Assembly (NCBI GenBank): GCA_020746835.1
Contig: JAGPNK010000006.1
Location: 868,001 to 932,000, forward strand
Length of the DNA: 64,000 nucleotides
From: Stachybotrys elegans
Taxonomy: Eukaryota > Ascomycota > Sordariomycetes > Hypocreales > Stachybotryaceae
Reading direction: 5' to 3'
Part shown: piece by piece, positions 45,013-55,795 of the stretch
How the letters are laid out: each line of letters opens with the position of its first letter
How positions within the stretch are numbered: the first letter of the stretch is position 1
Program-made: the position numbers and the translations under genes
Notes under the pieces: model-generated
Database searches by the model: none
What the model was told of the DNA's origin: nothing
What the model saw: only the letters and a program-made list of their open reading frames with translations

Positions 45013-46083
45013 GTTGATTGAATTTTGCTGTTTGCTTTTATGCTCTGTGGTTGGATGCAGGTTGCTGATGAAGGAGACGGGCGACGGGGAAGAAATGTCG
45101 GTGGTGTTGGGGCAGATGATAAACAATCTGGCAAGGTAGAAGAAGCTGGCGGCCGAACGAATTGGGAATGGGAGGGAATTGACGGCAGGATCGCAACCCT
45201 CCAGTGCTGGCTGGGTGCGGTGCGGTGCGCTGGCGAATCAAATGCGCTAGCCGCCACCACCACAGCGGCTGGCTTTGTTTACATTGGGGGGGTTTGGGGG
45301 TTGGTGCCACGGCAACTCACCATGTTTTTTTCCTGTTAATCCTTTTTCAAGTTTCTGTTCCCAAATCGGTCCCAGCAGCGTCCAATCACAGCAGACGAAA
45401 TGTCTCAATAGCAATAAACGTTTGACAGTCGTTCGTATTCGTTACGGGGGTCGTCGAAACGGGGTGCAGGAAAGGTTACCAAGAGTATCTCTGGTGGTAA
45501 TTGACGGGATGACAAGCAGTGAGAGTGACAAGGAGAGAGAGAGAGAAGGACAGCTGGCCAGCTGGGCGGTCCACGTCAATATGTATGTACATAGGCCAGC
45601 TGCACACCGCACCGTCGCTGTCTTTCATGCGCTCCATCCCCTTTTCTGAAACTGACGGGGCAACGCTGACTAGCCGACCATAGTGTTTGCTCATGGCCCA
45701 GGGCAGCCCTGACCGTTCCGCCACTGTGTGTCGCTAGCCGAACCCCTCCTGGCCAATCGATTGCAGCCCGTCCGAGCCAAGCAATCTGCTCCTCGCCCTG
45801 ATAAACACTGGTTGATACGCTTGTGCTCATAGTTTCATGGTTTATCGCCTGTGGAAATCACCTTGAAATGATGTTCCGATTGCCTTTTTGTGGGTTTGTT
45901 TTGTCGTGGCAGCATCATGGTCGGCAGTTGTCCGTCTCCGCTCGTTATTCATTCATTATTGCTCCCTCTCTCATATACACAGATAATGAACGTACTGCAT
46001 AATCTGTTCCACCATAATACATACACTAGTACCTGTTTTGAATGCCTGAATAGGTAGGGCCTGCTTGCTTGGACTTGCTTGCC
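45013..46083. other. Intergenic region light chain / methyltransferase
   Basis: 1.07 kb. The light-chain promoter lies at the left end. No coding frame or RNA gene is recognised. Confidence 0.5.
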
Positions 46084-47044
46084 TCATGTCCTCCGGGCCA
46101 TCAAAATATACGTGCCCCAGACAACGTCCAGTTCGGCGTCTCTCCAGCGCTCTCCCATGGCCTTCCACTCCGGCTCCGCCTCTATGATGGTGTCCATGAA
46201 GATGTCGGCGAGATCGCCATCACCGCCCTCGGCCCGGCTCTTGGCCTCGGGGTGTGCGTCTTTCCAAGCCTGCAATGAACTGAAGGTCCGCAGATAGCCC
46301 TCAAGCCCGCCGAGGTTCATGCGCTTCCTCAGCCATGCTGTCTCTTCGTCGGGGAGCACTGCGAGATCTGGCGGCGCATCGTAGAGGATGCGCTTCACGT
46401 CTTGCCAAGCAGGCGGTGGTGGCTCGATTTGCCGAAGCAGGTTGCGGACAATGTATCGCCCAGGCTCCCAGTAGTTGTACATGCCCTCAACGCCCGGCAC
46501 GACATCGCCTTCTGCATAGCAGAACCTGTCCAGGATCTCAGTCGCCTTCTTGTGCCCTACAAAGACATTGTCCTTGTAGCCCCAAAAGGCCATGGACCCT
46601 CCAGGCTTGACTACCCTGGACAGCTCAGGCCAGACCCGTGCGTAGTCGAACCAGTGTGCTGACTGACCAGCAACCACCATGTCAACGGAATTGTCTGGGA
46701 GCCAAGAAAGATCCTCAGCACTGCTCTGGCGAACGATGATCTTGGGGTCCTTTGTTGATTCTGCGGTTTGCTTGACCATGTTTGCGCTCGGGTCCGTAGC
46801 ATAGACTTTGGCAAAGTGTGGACTCAGCTCCCTTGAAATGAGACCATGTCCACAGCCAAGATCCAGCAGTGTGCCTGTTGGCGACCGTGCATTGTGGTAA
46901 GACAACACTGTCTTGAAGAGGCTCGCCGGGTATGATGGCCTTGCTACTGCATAGCCAGCGGCAGAAAAGGTTGCCCGCCTATCAATGTCAGTTGACATGC
47001 GTGACCGAGGACGAGCATGACGCAACATACCCAAACACAGACAT
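46084..47044 (-). CDS. SAM-dependent methyltransferase (trans-aconitate/Crg1-like)
   Basis: Class I methyltransferase, cytosolic. Two exons: a 14-bp first exon (47031-47044, MSVF plus two bases) and 46084-46978, joined by GTATGT...ATAG, giving 302 residues that open MSVFGRATFSAAGYAVARPSYP, the expected start of this family. The SAM-binding motif I is LLDLGCGHGLIS (about residues 41-52), with the acidic motif II in YATDPSANMV and post-I block WLPDNSVDMVVAGQSAHWFD. The Tmt1/Crg1 subgroup methylates small carboxylic acids; substrate here is unknown. The long unspliced frame starting near 47232 has an unlikely N-terminus and is rejected. Confidence 0.88.
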
Positions 47045-47455
47045 GATAGCGATTGTGGTTGCGAAGTATGGATAGTGGGTATTGATGTTCTTGGCTCTAC
47101 CTTGGCTTTGTTATCGGAGGTGTAGGCAATTAAATAGCAGAGCATCAACATGAGCGATGGGTAGGCTGAGGTTGGTAGGCAAGGGGGTAGCCGAGGTAGA
47201 CGTGGTGAACTATTGGTCGGCTGATGCTTCAATTCACAGCGGTTTAGGCTAACGTCGCAGAAGCTCGATCTCCGTCGGCGCTCCTGTGCACCGGGATTAG
47301 CAGCATGAACTGCATCGAAACGAATTCTTTTTTACCAATATTCCTCTGTATGCCGCATTCTCGGTTTATTCACTGCCCTGGGAAAACCAAGCGTATATGT
47401 GTATAAAAGTACATTCATGTGTGCATGAACGTGTATGGAGGTAAGTAGGTATGGA
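47045..47455. other. Intergenic region methyltransferase / NADAR gene
   Basis: 411 bp holding the methyltransferase promoter and the 3' UTR of the NADAR gene. Nothing else seen. Confidence 0.5.
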
Positions 47456-48151
47456 TTAGTAGTTGGCCCGCAAATGGTCTCTTGCACTCATCAAGGCTTT
47501 CCCCAGCAGATTCTGTCCCCATTCCTTTCGACTCCTCATTAGCCTCGCCGTCTTCTCCCCAAACCCGATACCCCATATCCTGTCCCGGGGCGCCGCCTCC
47601 ACCAGCTCCCTATCTCCTGTACCCAGTATCAAGGCCTTGAGCTGTGCATTCTGCCCAAACTTGGCCCTGCTTGCCAGCTCTACCACCTCGAACTTGACCT
47701 CGTCCCAGCCACCCTCCGTGAAGTTGGCCACAGACCGGCCCAGAGCTTTCTGTGATCGAGGATCTACCGTGTGCATGATTTCCTCGGCGGTCTCGGGATC
47801 GTGGAATACAGTGGCCTTGCAGTACATCATGAACTGCTCCGCCGTCTTGAACGTGATGGGCTCATCTTGCTTTCCAGGGAAAAGAGCCTCCAACGGTTGT
47901 TTTAGGACGGCGCAAATCTCGGCTTTCGAGACCGTGAAATCAGATACATGCCATTGACTAAAGGCTCCATACGCGCTCTTGGTACCGAAAAAGAAGAGGG
48001 GAGCTTCCGATTCCGCTTGGTTCTCTGCCATGGTACCTGCGGCCTGGGTAATAGACCTCTGAGAGCGTCGAGTAACAGAAGGCAAAGCGACTCGGGTAGA
48101 GGATATGTGATGAAGTAGCCTAGCGGTAGACCTTGTCCGGAGAGGCGCCAT
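47456..48151 (-). CDS. NADAR-domain (YbiA/DUF1768-like) protein
   Basis: Single exon, 231 residues from MAPLRTRSTARLL (an ATG six codons upstream is also in frame). NADAR proteins are N-glycosidases acting on ADP-ribose-linked or riboflavin-pathway intermediates. The domain is clear: FFFGTKSAYGAFSQWHVSDF, TFKTAEQFMMYCKATVF, and the C-terminal DRELVEAAPRDRIWGIGFGEKTA plus WGQNLLGKALMSAR. The first 45 residues are rich in Arg/Ser with no acidic residues and could be a mitochondrial targeting sequence; a second start MAENQAESE (residue 41) would give a cytosolic form. Divergent from the CoA-binding gene. Confidence 0.9.
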   Translation of the reverse strand: MAPLRTRSTARLLHHISSTRVALPSVTRRSQRSITQAAGTMAENQAESEAPLFFFGTKSAYGAFSQWHVSDFTVSKAEICAVLKQPLEALFPGKQDEPITFKTAEQFMMYCKATVFHDPETAEEIMHTVDPRSQKALGRSVANFTEGGWDEVKFEVVELASRAKFGQNAQLKALILGTGDRELVEAAPRDRIWGIGFGEKTARLMRSRKEWGQNLLGKALMSARDHLRANY

Positions 48152-48805
48152 GTGGTTGTCGTGTAGCAATTGGATATTCTACAATGCTGGCGAGGACCAT
48201 CCGTTCAACCGGGTCGTGCTTGATATAAAAGTCGTCATCATCGTCTTTCACATTCGACCCTAGTCTCTGAGTCACCGGCGAGTAAACAGTCACTAGCATC
48301 ACGGTATCAGCCTCGTAGGAAGCCCAGGCTCCAGTACGACCGACGCACGAAAATCCAATGCCTAGATATCAAACAATGGATCGGCCATCCATCCGAATAT
48401 GACATGTCGCCTGACAAAGCCTTGTCGGGCTGTCAAGACGTCATGCAGGACAGATATGAGGACAAATGCTACCCTACAATCACCTCGTCGACTTACTTGC
48501 CTATCCAGGTTTCTCGGACGCCTCGGCGCGGTTGCCACTTACTGTTTTGCGTATGGCGTCTTAAAACCCCGCGACGAGAACGGGGTCGACGCTGCTCTTC
48601 TTACCCACCGAGCCACATTGAAGATATCAAATACCTGTCTCGAAGTCGACCCAGAAATAGCAGGCGGCGTGGGTTCCTGCTCATTAAGCTTTCCCGGCCC
48701 CGACCAGACACCGTTGCATAAGAATTAGCTGCGCCCGGCACCCGGTACAACATGGCCCTCTGCACCCTTACACCTCTTGTTGTTGATCATAGTCCATCCA
48801 AAATC
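48152..48805. promoter_or_regulatory. Divergent promoter region NADAR / CoA-binding gene
   Basis: 654 bp between opposing start codons. No gene or named regulatory motif recognised; open frames here (48399-48728) lack domain-like content. Confidence 0.5.
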
Positions 48806-49313
48806 ATGGCAACCGAGATCGCAGCCCGCAAGTTCTTCTCCGCGTCCAAGTTCGCCGTGGTTGGCGCTAGCTCCAACCCGGCCAAGTTTGGCCATAAAGG
48901 TATAGTCAGTCCCTCTGTGCTCGGTTAATACTGACTCACCCGTTGTTCACGCTTGGTACCTGCACCATGGCCTGCCTGTGACGCCCATCAACCCTTCAGC
49001 GCCGACGGTATCGGTTGACGGAGCCGACCACTCCACAGTGTCGACGGTTGGAGGACTACCCAGCCCCAAGGAGACGGCCGTGTCTATTATCACTCCTCCT
49101 CCCGTCACCCTTCAGGTCCTCAAGGAGGCCAAGAATGTTGGAATCCCAGCTGTGTGGCTGCAGCCGGGCACCTTTAACGAGGATGTGCTCGATTTTGCCC
49201 TTGCAGATGGCAACTTTGAGGCCGTTGTCTATGGCGAAGGCGGCCGAGGAGGCGAAGGATGGTGCGTCCTGGTAGATGGCGAAGCAGCCATGCAAGGTGC
49301 TGGCAAGCTTTGA
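48806..49313 (+). CDS. CoA-binding domain (Rossmann) protein with an unusual intron
   Basis: Small protein of the YccU/CoA_binding_2 family; role unknown. Exon 1 (48806-48899) ends SSNPAKFGHK, and the conserved continuation VHAWYLHHGLPVTPINP begins at 48946, giving 153 residues. FAVVGASSNP is the nucleotide-binding loop and VWLQPGTFNED the other family block. The intron has a good donor (GTATAG) and branch (TACTGAC), but the base pair before the required exon start is TG, and no AG occurs between the branch and 48946. Without splicing the frame stops inside the intron. So either a rare GT-TG intron, a sequence error at the acceptor, or a damaged gene. Confidence 0.75.
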
Positions 49314-49978
49314 GGCTGGCAATTTGGGTTGGGTATGGACGGAACAGAGTAGACCGCTACACGCCGAGATGGCGCCTTATCCGAGCTTTACAGACTGATA
49401 CTACTGCTCCTGTTAGTAGCCCATGCATGCTGTGATGCACTCACCCAAAACAATCTCGTCCACAGCCAGCCTTATTACCACAGCTCGGCATGGAGGGAGG
49501 ATCCTGGCATGGAGAGGCAATGGCGCTAGGCTCAAAAGCTGCTGGACCACCTGCATCTTGCTGGGCGGGCCACTGTTGAGGCGGCCCCACCAGCCGCCAC
49601 AACCTGAAAGTAAACAAACCTACGCGCGCGGGCTTCACGTGTTTTACAGATCCATTGGAGCTACTAATGCCAAACTCGACCTTGCGCGCCATTGCACCAC
49701 AGAAACGACTCGATCAACAGGCCGCCTCGACAAGTGCAACCCGCGCCATTCTGCCCTGTAGAAAGCCCATTACGGAGGGCATAGTCATATTTCCCACCTA
49801 GCCTACTCGGATGCAGCAATAGTCGCCACCACGTCCGCCCACGCCTACGCCCACGACCCCGTAACGTCGCGCTTGTCGCGTTGCGCTTTTCTATACTCGA
49901 CGACACCATCATTCCCTTCCCCAGTACCTTTATCCGAACCAAAGCGAAACGGGAGACCGTTGCAGCCCCATTGCCATC
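49314..49978. promoter_or_regulatory. Upstream region of BIR1
   Basis: 665 bp between the CoA-binding gene and BIR1. 3' UTR on the left, BIR1 promoter on the right. No other feature is recognised. Confidence 0.5.
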
Positions 49979-52669
49979 ATGGCCTCCCCCGAGCTTCACG
50001 ACCAATACTTCACCTATGAAGGCCGCCTGGCATCTTTCCAGAAGACTAAGAAGCGAGCGTCTGGTGCCGGCGGCCGAGGCGCGAAGCCTCTCAACTGGCC
50101 TCACAAGTCCATTACCCCCGATAGCGTACGCCGTCCATACCTCCAGCTCCGTAAATGTTTGCTGACAACGCGCCCAGATGGCACGCGCCGGCTTCTTCTT
50201 CAACCCAGCCCCGACGAACCCCGACAATGCCATGTGTTTTCTTTGTCAGAAAGGACTGGACGGCTGGGAAGCCGGCGACGATCCGCTCCTCGAACACATA
50301 AAACACTCGCCCACCTGTGGTTGGGCTATTGTCGCTGCCATCGAGGCCGAGGTGGAAGATTTTGGAAAGCTGAACCCTGCCGACCATGACATGGTCGAGG
50401 CTAGAAAAGCCACATTTGCTGGCAGGTGGCCGCACGAAGGCAAGAAGGGCTGGAAATGCAAGACCAAGCAGGTTCGTTGGAAGTCGCCATCCCCATGTCC
50501 CGGCGCGTTCTGACAATTTTTAGCTCGTTGATGCGGGTTGGAAGTACACGCCTACTCCCGAATCTGATGACATGGCCACCTGCACATATTGTCAACTCGC
50601 TCTCGACGGATGGGAGCCGAATGACAAACCACTGTACGAGAATAGCTCAAGGCTTTGATTTTGCTCGATTGCTGACTGTTTACAGTGATGAGCACTACAA
50701 TAGGTCGCCCGATTGTCCCTTCTTTACGCTCGTCGATAAATCCCAGGCGACAAAGAAGAGCCGAACCAAGACGGGACGCGCTTCCAAGACCTCGCGGTTG
50801 TCCGTCCAGTCCGTCGCCACTGTTGCCTCGGAGGCGCCCTCTGTCAGCGAATTGACTACCGGACCCGAGGACAGCGTTCTGACAACAACCTCTACCATGG
50901 CACCGGGCACAAAGAAGCCGAGGGCGAAGAAGGCAACCGCAGCAAAGGGACGCAAGACCAAGGCTAAGAAGGAGGATGTCTCTGAGCTTCCCGAATCCCA
51001 CGAACAAGAGGAAGAAGCACATCCTCTCCCCAAGGCCTCTCGAGGAAAGAAGCGAGGAAGCGAGGCCATTGACGCCTCAGTGCTTTCCGCAGCAGAGATA
51101 CCCGCGCCTAAGCGGCAGGCTATTCGGGCTCGTGGAACTACTGCAGTCGACAGCTCCATGATGTCAACGGCCGAAGACGTGAGCATGAGCGATGCACCAG
51201 CCCCTAAGAAGCCAGCTATGCGTAAGAAGAGCGCCGCTCCCAGTGCTAAGCGTGCACGGAATGTGTCGGCTGCCTCGACTGTATCCAACGCATCTGAACC
51301 ATCCCTCGCCCCGTCCCAGGAAGAGTTTCCAGATGATGATGAGATTGAACGCCAACTGCAAGCAGACCTGGACATGCAACATAGCGACGACGAACCCTCG
51401 ATGATAGTTCGAAGGGAAGCGGAAGCCGAAGACGATCATGAGCTGGCCGAGAAGGACGCGGCTGCTAACCAGTCCAGAAACTACGCCATGTTCAATCCCG
51501 GACCCGTCGAGGTAAACGAAGAGGACATCGATGATGAGCTCAAGGCTCTGCAGGCCGAGATGGAGGTAGAGGAGCCGGAGCAGCAGCTCCATATTCCCAA
51601 GAAGAACCGCAAGGCTGCCGGCGACCGCAGAATTTCCGAGTCGAAAACCCCCAAGGATGAACCATCCCCTCCAGTCGAAGAGGATCATGTGGTGGAGGAA
51701 GAGCCTGCTGTCGAGGAACCAGAGGCCCCGCAGTACGATGTCGATGTCAGTATGGGGAGCACTGATACTGTCGTTAAGAAGGAGAAGCGAGGACGTGGCC
51801 GTCCATCCAAAGCATCACTTGCTTCACGAAGCTCTTTGCTGGAGATGGAAAACCCCGAGCTTGCAACACAACCGATGGCTCCGCCCCCAAAACGGGGACG
51901 AGGCCGACCATCCAAGGCATCACTTGCTTCGCAGAACGCTGATGTTTCGGCGGATGTCAGCGCCGCTGAGGTCTTGCCCAAGCGTGGCAGAGGTAGACCG
52001 TCCAAAAAATCATTGGAGCTGAGGAAGTCGATGGAGCTGCAAAAGGCCGAGCTGTCGGAGAAGGAGTCGGCTGCGGCTGAGACGAAAGACGCAGAGCCAG
52101 AGGTTGTTGCAACCTCGCCTGAACCCAGACAAGTACCCGCCTCTCCACCGCCACCTCCTTCAGCCTCCAGACAGCTGCAGCCCCATTCCACGCCGATGAA
52201 GATTATATCTCCGGCGCCTTCAGCCAAACAAGCAGCCCTGTCCCCGTCGCAGTCTCCACAGTCCTCCGATGCTGAGAATCAGCCGCCTTCGTCTAAGCCA
52301 ACCATGAGTGCTTCGAGGAAGAGAGTGGTGCTGGCCCCGGTGGTATCGACGCCGGTGCGGACCTCCCCTTCGAAGCGCAACGTGCTGGCTGGTCTCCAGA
52401 GCTCTATGCCCTGGACCGCCGTTGACGTTGATATGGTTTTCGGCACACCTCGTGTCGGAGCGGAGAAGGAGAACGGAGCAGAGCGCTTCTTGAAGCAGGG
52501 CAAAGACCTCTCGAGCCCCGAGAAACGCATGACGGTTGAGGAGTGGATTCATCACAATGCAGATGAAGCCGAGAAGCTTCTGAAGCACGAATGCGAAACC
52601 TTGGTGAGCCGCTTTGAGAGCGAGGGAACGAGAGCCATGCGAGTCCTGGAAGGCTTGGTCGTGGATTAG
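49979..52669 (+). CDS. BIR1: Survivin/Bir1 chromosomal passenger protein
   Basis: Component of the chromosomal passenger complex with Aurora kinase and INCENP, acting at centromeres and the spindle midzone. Four exons (49979-50125, 50178-50471, 50524-50633, 50686-52669) give 844 residues. Two BIR zinc domains: the first ends MCFLCQKGLDGWEAGDDPLLEHIKHSPTC; the second, split by an intron, reads CTYCQLALDGWEPNDKPL then DEHYNRSPDC. A long charged, low-complexity region follows, with three AT-hook-like copies of KRGRGRPSK at about 548, 584 and 613, interrupted by acidic patches. The C-terminus, MTVEEWIHHNADEAEKLLKHECETLV, is a predicted helix typical of the Bir1 partner-binding region. Serine-Pro sites suggest Cdk control, but this is inference. 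Confidence 0.93.
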
Positions 52670-53505
52670 ATATCCAGCGGCGCATAGCCCTGATTGTTGT
52701 GTCTCATGATGGAGTAATGCAGGGAACGTCTGGACAGCTTGGGCTTACACGAGAAAGGATTTTATGAGGAGTACTGAACGGCAACTGGGTATCGGGTTAA
52801 GGGGAGGCGTCGAAGAAGGCTACTGTGATATGTTTTTAGAACTCATCTCTGTCCAACTTGATTGTTTTTGGCGATGCCACAAGCATGGCACGGGCGTTTG
52901 AAGAACCATACGAATGATAGGAGCTATGGAATATGATCCTTCCAAAGGGGGCACCGTGAGCATGTTGGATGATTTACCCTTCAAACAGGAGGAGCTACCT
53001 TTGCTCAAGGGTTGACGAAGCTTTAAGGTATTCATATCAAAGTGGTTCACAAGGCGAGTCAGCCGGCTTATTGCCCCAACAGGAGTATGGTATTCTTATT
53101 TGCTCTCGGTCTGGTAGCCTATTAATCCATATACAACATATTATATCCAAGCACGACTCTTCCCAGCACGACGCAAAAAGTATTACCGAGGCTTCACCAC
53201 AGCGGATTCATAAAGGAATGTGGGGGTATCTTTCCAGGCAGAAATCAAGAGAAGAAGAAAGAAAAAAAGAATAGAGTCCAAAATATGCGCCAAAGGAGTG
53301 TTGTGAATCCGTCTTGTGCCGTTACCGTTGCCCGCCAAAAACCCAATTTGTCTGAACCATGTCGTTACCATAAAGGAGCGATGCGAAAAGAGTTACTGCT
53401 GCTCCCTGTTACTATGGCAAAAGCCGAGCAAAGGGAGAGAGCAACACTAGGAGAAGTAAAGAAAGCCAAAGTCATATCGTGGGAAAGAAATGAACTTCAA
53501 CCCAA
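52670..53505. other. Convergent intergenic region
   Basis: 836 bp between the BIR1 stop and the stop of the Thr-rich protein gene on the other strand. No gene recognised. Confidence 0.5.
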
Positions 53506-55795
53506 TCAGAAGAGCAAGAAGACTGCCATCAACGCCGCCAAGGTGGTGAAGAGCGAGAGATTTGAGGAGACGTGAGATGCTGCGCTGGGAGGCACAGTGG
53601 GAGGTGTTGGGATGGGTGTCGGGGTAGGTGTCGGTACGGGTGTTGGGCTTGGTACCGGCGTGGTGGGAGGAAGTGTGGTGGTTGTTCCCGTGTCAGACTC
53701 GACGTCTGACGTGATTGAGGTAGACGCAGTCTCAGTCTCGGTCTCAGTCTCGGTCTCAATCTCAGTTGTACTAGTGATAGTAGTCGAGGAGAAATCGAAG
53801 CTGGTGGAGGTGGACTCAGGCTCCCTTGATGTTGTTGTGGTGCCGTTGGTGATGGGGTCAGCAGGGTACGTAATACCACAGAAGCCGAACACTTGTTCGA
53901 ATCTGTCCCCGACATAATCCCTGGCGGTAACACGCCCATCGCTTTCCCTTATGATGCAACTCTCGCAAACGTCATATGCGAGTCGGAACACGGAGCCTTC
54001 CTCACAAGTGGCCCTCGTCTTTCCTGTATATTGAAGGACGCTAAATGCGCTGTTGCAAGATGGGTAGCATAGAGCTGGCGTGATAGCTCTCTTCTTCATG
54101 TTGTGTAGCACAGGCTTTAGCTCGCGTCTTACAACCGCCGCCGTGGGTTGGGGCCAGTCGGAGAGGCTGAGTTGAGACTCCCAGTTGCCAGTGGTGATGG
54201 TAGTTACTTGACCCCCAATGATGTCAGTGTACACCTCATATTCAAATATGTCGTAGGACAGGCCGAAAGCTTCCGGGTTCAGGTTGAAGTAGCCATATGT
54301 GGGTGGGTAATAGCCTGTCTGGCCCTCTTCCCAAGTGACGTTGTTGAATGGAGGTGGGACCATGCAATCGCTTGGATTGCACACAAAATCGTCGCTTGGT
54401 GGCCCTGACCAGAAATTGCACGTGTCAGGCATGGGAGGGTTGCAGACATATCCAGGGCTGCATCCGAAAACCAGGTTGGAGTCAGCAGCCAGCGGCTGAT
54501 AGGTTCCTGTAGGTTCTGGGCAAGGCGTCACATCGAGAATTCGGGAAACAGTGACAGTCGACCCTGGCGCTGTTATTGTAGTCGGAGGTATAACCACAGT
54601 GGCGGTTCTCGTCACGGTCTCAGCCGGGAGCGTAGTAGTGATAACCTCTCCAGCTTCCGTCGTAGTGATGGTCACGGGTGGCAATACCGTAGTAACGGTG
54701 GTAGTGGTCGTCTCTCCAGGTAGAGTAGTAACTTGACCGGGAAGGGTGATGGTGTCCGGAGGTAGGCTGACTGTCTCTCCAGGGGCAGTGACGGTGTTGG
54801 GGGGGAGCGTGACAGTACTGGGAGGGATCGTTACTGTAGTCCAGGAGACAACAGGGAAGCTTGTGGTGAGAGTGGTGACTACAGTCTCGTAGTCTGTCGT
54901 GGTAGTCACAATTGTGTGATCCGAGACGATGGTCGTGGGCCTCACTGTGGTCAGGGTAGTTGTGGTTGTGTAGGTTGTGGAGACCCAGATGGTGGTGGGC
55001 GTGGTAGACCATCTCGTGGCTGTCACCGTGTCGGTTTCTTCAATTGTTGTTGGCACAGTTGTGGGAACCACGACTTCAACGGTCGTCGGGACTTCAATGG
55101 TTGTCGGAACTTCGATTGTCGTTGGAACCACGACTGTTGTTGGTACTACAGTCGGCACAGTGGTTGTGGTAACGATGATGACTTCCTCTGTTGTTGTGGT
55201 CGTTTCCCACTTTGTTTCGGTGACGGTTTCGCACTCGATATCGTTCTCTGGACTGACTTCTATATATCCTGTAGGAACGGGGTAGCCAGGGGACGATCTG
55301 GGTGTACAACTGGGCCATGTTAGCACCTGCATGGAAAGAAAGAAAGAAAGAAAGAGAAGCGAGGTCGCCAGCTTACTTCTTCGTAATGGTAGCGGTGACG
55401 GGATACGACTTGGCAGCGATGTTAGCGGTAACTTTGCAAGCAAATCTTGTGAGCTTACAGTCTCATAGGTCGTCGTTGTAGTGGTCGTGATGAAATCAGT
55501 TGTCACCTCGGTCGCCGTGACGGTCACCTGTAAGGAAATAACAATGAGCTTCATTTCCCGAACAACGCACGACAGTACGAACCGTGGGTCCTTCCAGATA
55601 TACGCTGAATTCTGTTAGCATCTTCTCTGAGCGGCCGAGCTGTTCGGGGGCTTACTAGGAAGTTTCTACAGAAATGACTGTCTCTGTAGTTGTTGATGCG
55701 CAACCTAGTGGGCAGCTGCGCGTTCTTGTCGTGCAGGCAGCTTGTGCGCCAGAAACCAAGGCGCCCAAGGCCAGAATGGCATTGAAGTGTCGCAT
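53506..55795 (-). CDS. Threonine-rich GPI-anchored cell-wall protein, five exons
   Basis: Predicted secreted, wall- or membrane-anchored adhesin-like protein, 688 residues. Exons: 55656-55795, 55583-55604, 55459-55527, 55377-55408 and 53506-55309. Two exons are only 22 and 32 bp. Signal peptide MRHFNAILALGALVSGAQA; C-terminus ends in a hydrophobic SLFTTLAALMAVFLLF after Ser/Ala, a GPI signal. The N-terminal half is repeats of the type PTTIEVPTTIE and TVTLPPNTVTAPGETV. A Cys-rich globular part follows (FGCSPGYVCNPPMPDTCNF, DFVCNPSDCMVPP, LCYPSCNSAF, CEEGSVFRLAYDVCESC), then a Glu-Thr/Pro-Thr stalk. Dense O-mannosylation is expected. The last junction (acceptor at 55310) was chosen because it follows branch GCTAAC and keeps frame; other choices would alter a few residues. 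Confidence 0.8.
55334..55356. repeat. GAAA tetranucleotide repeat in an intron
   Basis: About five to six GAAA units inside intron 4 of the Thr-rich gene; read on its strand it is a CTTT polypyrimidine tract just before the acceptor. Confidence 0.85.
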
